A DNA stretch of 64,000 bases, from NCBI RefSeq assembly GCF_020883495.1, contig NZ_CP086610.1, positions 1,779,501 through 1,843,500 of the forward strand, written 5' to 3'. The stretch is from Shinella zoogloeoides (GTDB lineage: Bacteria > Pseudomonadota > Alphaproteobacteria > Rhizobiales > Rhizobiaceae). The position numbers and the translations under genes are program-made. Shown one piece after another: positions 62,125 through 64,000 of this stretch; the stretch's first letter is position 1; the number at the start of each line of letters is the position of its first letter. The notes under the pieces were generated by a model, which was not told the DNA's origin, searched no databases, and saw only the letters and a list, made by a program, of their open reading frames with translations.

Positions 62125-62391
62125 ATGACGAACGACATGGCAATGCAGCTCAAGGGCTACGGCATGACCACGGCCCAGATCCTCTACCGCATGCCGGATC
62201 ACCAGCAATTCCTGCAGACCTATATCTGGCAGCACTACGATCTTGCCCCGGATTTCCCGGAGATGAAGAGCTTCCTGAAGTTCTGGCAGGAGAAGCTGGA
62301 CGGCCCCATCCATTCCGTGCGCTACGTCCACCGCCGCCTCATCTCGGCGACGGAGTGGCGCGCGCTGAAGGGTGAATTCGTCATCAATTGA
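62125..62391 (+). CDS. usg: Usg-family protein
   Basis: 88 residues from ATG 62125, with GAGG 7 nt upstream. The sequence KGYGMTTAQILYRMPDHQQF, TYIWQHYDLAPDFPEMKSFL and DGPIHSVRYVHRRLISATEW matches the alphaproteobacterial Usg family, named for its position upstream of trpF in Caulobacter. Here it stands alone with no trp genes nearby. Function unknown; small and cytosolic. A CtrA-type box lies 56 nt upstream. It ends 12 nt before the convergent DUF2270 gene. Confidence 0.87.
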   Translation: MTNDMAMQLKGYGMTTAQILYRMPDHQQFLQTYIWQHYDLAPDFPEMKSFLKFWQEKLDGPIHSVRYVHRRLISATEWRALKGEFVIN

Positions 62392-62403
62392 CGGCCGCCG
62401 CCC

Positions 62404-63174
62404 TCAGACGTGAACGGACCCGTGCGCAAGCTCGCTGTCCGACATTTTGACCGTGAACGAGAAATAGGCGACGACGGCATAGAACAGGGCAACAAGCGCG
62501 ATCACCACGCCGCCGGGCACCGGCCCGAGCGCCGCATTGGCCACCACATGATCGAAGGCGAGCGTCATGTCCCTGCCCGCCGTCGCCGGCCGTTGCAGGG
62601 TCGAGGACGAGATCTTCAGCGCCCAGGCCAGAAGCAGGATGAGATACATCCAGCAATAGTTGCGCCGCAGCCGCCGACAGGCTGCATCGCGGTAGCTGAT
62701 CAGGAATTCCGGCTTTCTGAGGCTCTTGGCGATGGGCTCGGCCCAGTCGAGCGCAAGCTGGCCGCGCGGATTGAGGATTTCCGCGAAATAGAACCGCTCG
62801 AGCTGGCGCACCCGCGCGCGATAGACGTCGAAGAAACGATAGCGCCGGGCCTCGATCATCAGGAGCAGCGTTATCAGCAGGATGGCGAAGAGCAGCACGC
62901 CATGGTGCGAGGTCGGCGTCGACAGCGAGACCGAGAGCAGCGCCGCCACCACCGTAATCGCCCAATTGGTCGTCCGGTCGATGCGGTCGCGCCAGCCGGC
63001 CATGCGGCCAAGCTCCCCGCGGTAGTAATGCACCATGGTGTTGATCGTCTCCATCGGCGTCGCCGGCAGGGCGGGACTCGGGGGACGGTTCCTATCGATG
63101 GACAGCGACGGCGGGGACATATCGCCGGGCATGGCATTCCTCCCAATGGTCTTTTTGGTCTTGGCAGGGATCAT
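62404..63174 (-). CDS. DUF2270 membrane protein
   Basis: About 256 residues; the start could also be the ATG at 63132 (both have poorly spaced GAGG motifs). A polar Pro-rich N-terminus precedes METINTMVHYYRGELGRMAG, typical of DUF2270. Next come a membrane pair (ITVVAALLSVSLST, VLLFAILLITLLLMIEARRY), a cytosolic ERFYFAEILNPRG segment and two further helices. The RRYRFFDVYRARVRQLERFY stretch is the most conserved. Function unknown. Confidence 0.82.
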   Translation of the reverse strand: MIPAKTKKTIGRNAMPGDMSPPSLSIDRNRPPSPALPATPMETINTMVHYYRGELGRMAGWRDRIDRTTNWAITVVAALLSVSLSTPTSHHGVLLFAILLITLLLMIEARRYRFFDVYRARVRQLERFYFAEILNPRGQLALDWAEPIAKSLRKPEFLISYRDAACRRLRRNYCWMYLILLLAWALKISSSTLQRPATAGRDMTLAFDHVVANAALGPVPGGVVIALVALFYAVVAYFSFTVKMSDSELAHGSVHV

Positions 63175-63226
63175 GCGCCTCTTTCGGCGATTGATAAACG
63201 GCTATTTGCGGCCTAAGAGACGCCCC

Positions 63227-64000
63227 ATGAAGAAGATCGACGAAGATGCGCTCGCGGAAGCCTATAACCGCGCCCTTTCGCTGGAAAAATCCGGCGATTT
63301 CGACGCCGCCGCCAAGGCCTATGCCGAAGTGCTGGCGCTCGACCCGGAAGACCATGGCGGCGCGGCCGTGCGCCTTGCCTCGATGGGCCGCGGCGACACG
63401 CCGGAAAAGGCGCCCGACGCCTATGTCACCACCCTCTTCGACCAGCATGCCGAAGTCTTCGACAACGTTCTCGTCGACCAGCTCGGCTATTGCGTGCCGC
63501 TCCTGGTGCGCCAGCGCTTCCAGGCGCTTGGCCTTGGCGGCTTCAAGCGCGTGCTCGACCTCGGCTGCGGCACCGGCCTGACGGGCGGCGCGCTGCGCGA
63601 CATGGCCGAGGACATTACCGGCGTCGACCTCTCCGAAAACATGGTCGAGATCGCCCACGACAAGGACCTCTACGAGACGCTCTACGTCGCCGAGGCCGTC
63701 GATTTCCTCGACGACAACGAGGACGATCCCTTCGACCTCATCACCGCGACGGACGTGCTGCCTTATCTCGGCGCGCTGGAACCCCTCTTCTTCGGGGCGG
63801 CCGACAATCTCGTGCCCGGCGGCCACTTCATCTTCTCCTCCGAGACCTTGCCGGAAGAGGCCTTCGCCGGCCGCCCCTTCATGGTCGGCCCGCACCAGCG
63901 CTTCGCCCATGCCGCCGATTATGTGCGCCAGCGCCTCGAGGAAACCGGCTTCGACCTCGTGGAGATGACGGACATCACTGTGCGCATGGAGGAAGGCGAG
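63227..64000 (+). CDS. TPR-containing class I SAM-dependent methyltransferase (3' end outside window)
   Basis: 258 residues visible; the frame is still open at base 64000. The N-terminus is a short TPR-like helix pair (AYNRALSLEKSGDFDAAAKA, YAEVLALDPEDH). The methyltransferase fold begins near residue 100 with motif I VLDLGCGTGLTGGALRD, acidic loop ITGVDLSENMVEIA, and the FDLITATDVLPYLGALEPLF region. Such predicted methyltransferases are common in rhizobia; substrate unknown. AAGAGA lies upstream of the ATG. Confidence 0.88.
   Translation, partial: MKKIDEDALAEAYNRALSLEKSGDFDAAAKAYAEVLALDPEDHGGAAVRLASMGRGDTPEKAPDAYVTTLFDQHAEVFDNVLVDQLGYCVPLLVRQRFQALGLGGFKRVLDLGCGTGLTGGALRDMAEDITGVDLSENMVEIAHDKDLYETLYVAEAVDFLDDNEDDPFDLITATDVLPYLGALEPLFFGAADNLVPGGHFIFSSETLPEEAFAGRPFMVGPHQRFAHAADYVRQRLEETGFDLVEMTDITVRMEEGE

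Overview
The window is GC-rich chromosomal DNA from an alphaproteobacterium of the order Rhizobiales, most likely family Rhizobiaceae (Rhizobium/Agrobacterium/Sinorhizobium/Shinella type). The strongest indicator is a 1,942-residue coiled-coil membrane protein at 7085-12913 that matches the Growth Pole Ring protein (GPR/RgsE), known only from polar-growing Rhizobiales. Supporting signs are the Usg-type small protein, DUF2865 and DUF2059 proteins, a malic enzyme fused to a phosphotransacetylase-like domain, TTAA-N7-TTAA boxes of the CtrA type, and rhizobial palindromic intergenic repeats. Genus cannot be fixed from the sequence alone. There is no phage, plasmid, transposase, CRISPR array, rRNA or tRNA; this is core-genome housekeeping DNA.

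Layout. 1-5.2 kb: the end of a YcjX-type P-loop gene and its YcjF-type membrane partner, a small secreted protein, the folate operon folP-folB-folK on the minus strand, and a DUF922 secreted putative metalloprotease. 5.2-5.7 kb: no protein gene, but a candidate small RNA with an anti-Shine-Dalgarno loop and its own terminator. 5.7-13 kb: a 2Fe-2S ferredoxin, an Hpt phosphotransfer protein and the giant GPR gene, preceded by a perfect CtrA-type box. 13-18.3 kb: a Tim44-like protein, then a minus-strand Mla/MCE lipid-transport operon (MlaE with a fused STAS domain, MlaF, MlaD, lipoprotein). 18.4-26 kb: a DgcA-type epimerase, an MFS transporter, an LpxH-like phosphoesterase, malic enzyme and an ABC-F protein.

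26-45 kb: a DUF2865 protein, a CHASE4-GGDEF protein, nadE, an LTA-synthase-type phosphoglycerol transferase with a Pho-box-like site upstream, DUF1003 and GFA proteins, class II DAHP synthase, glutathione reductase, DUF2059, rpiA, gph, a large YcbB-type L,D-transpeptidase, fumC and a second GGDEF protein. A possible 25-residue membrane protein with a near-perfect ribosome binding site lies at 44343-44420. 44.5-52.8 kb: a small L,D-transpeptidase, an M15 peptidase, a PNPOx-fold protein, a divergent hydrolase/MarR pair sharing an inverted-repeat operator, a 149-bp nested palindrome that supplies the stop codons of both flanking genes, LtrA, a TMEM175-type channel, a CPA2 antiporter and DUF971.

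52.9-64 kb: molybdenum cofactor genes moaA, mobA and mobB with two unrelated genes between, an OmpA-family protein with a very long Gln/Glu/Ala coil, an amino-acid ABC importer (binding protein plus two permeases, no ATPase gene), Usg with its own CtrA-type box, a DUF2270 membrane protein and the start of a TPR-methyltransferase.

Functionally the window is dominated by envelope growth and maintenance: GPR, Mla transport, two L,D-transpeptidases, an M15 peptidase, OmpA and a phosphoglycerol transferase. Cofactor biosynthesis (folate, NAD, molybdopterin) and central metabolism make up most of the rest. The best candidates for new biology are the anti-Shine-Dalgarno RNA, the GPR control region with its Hpt neighbour, the palindrome that terminates two genes, and the 25-residue protein.
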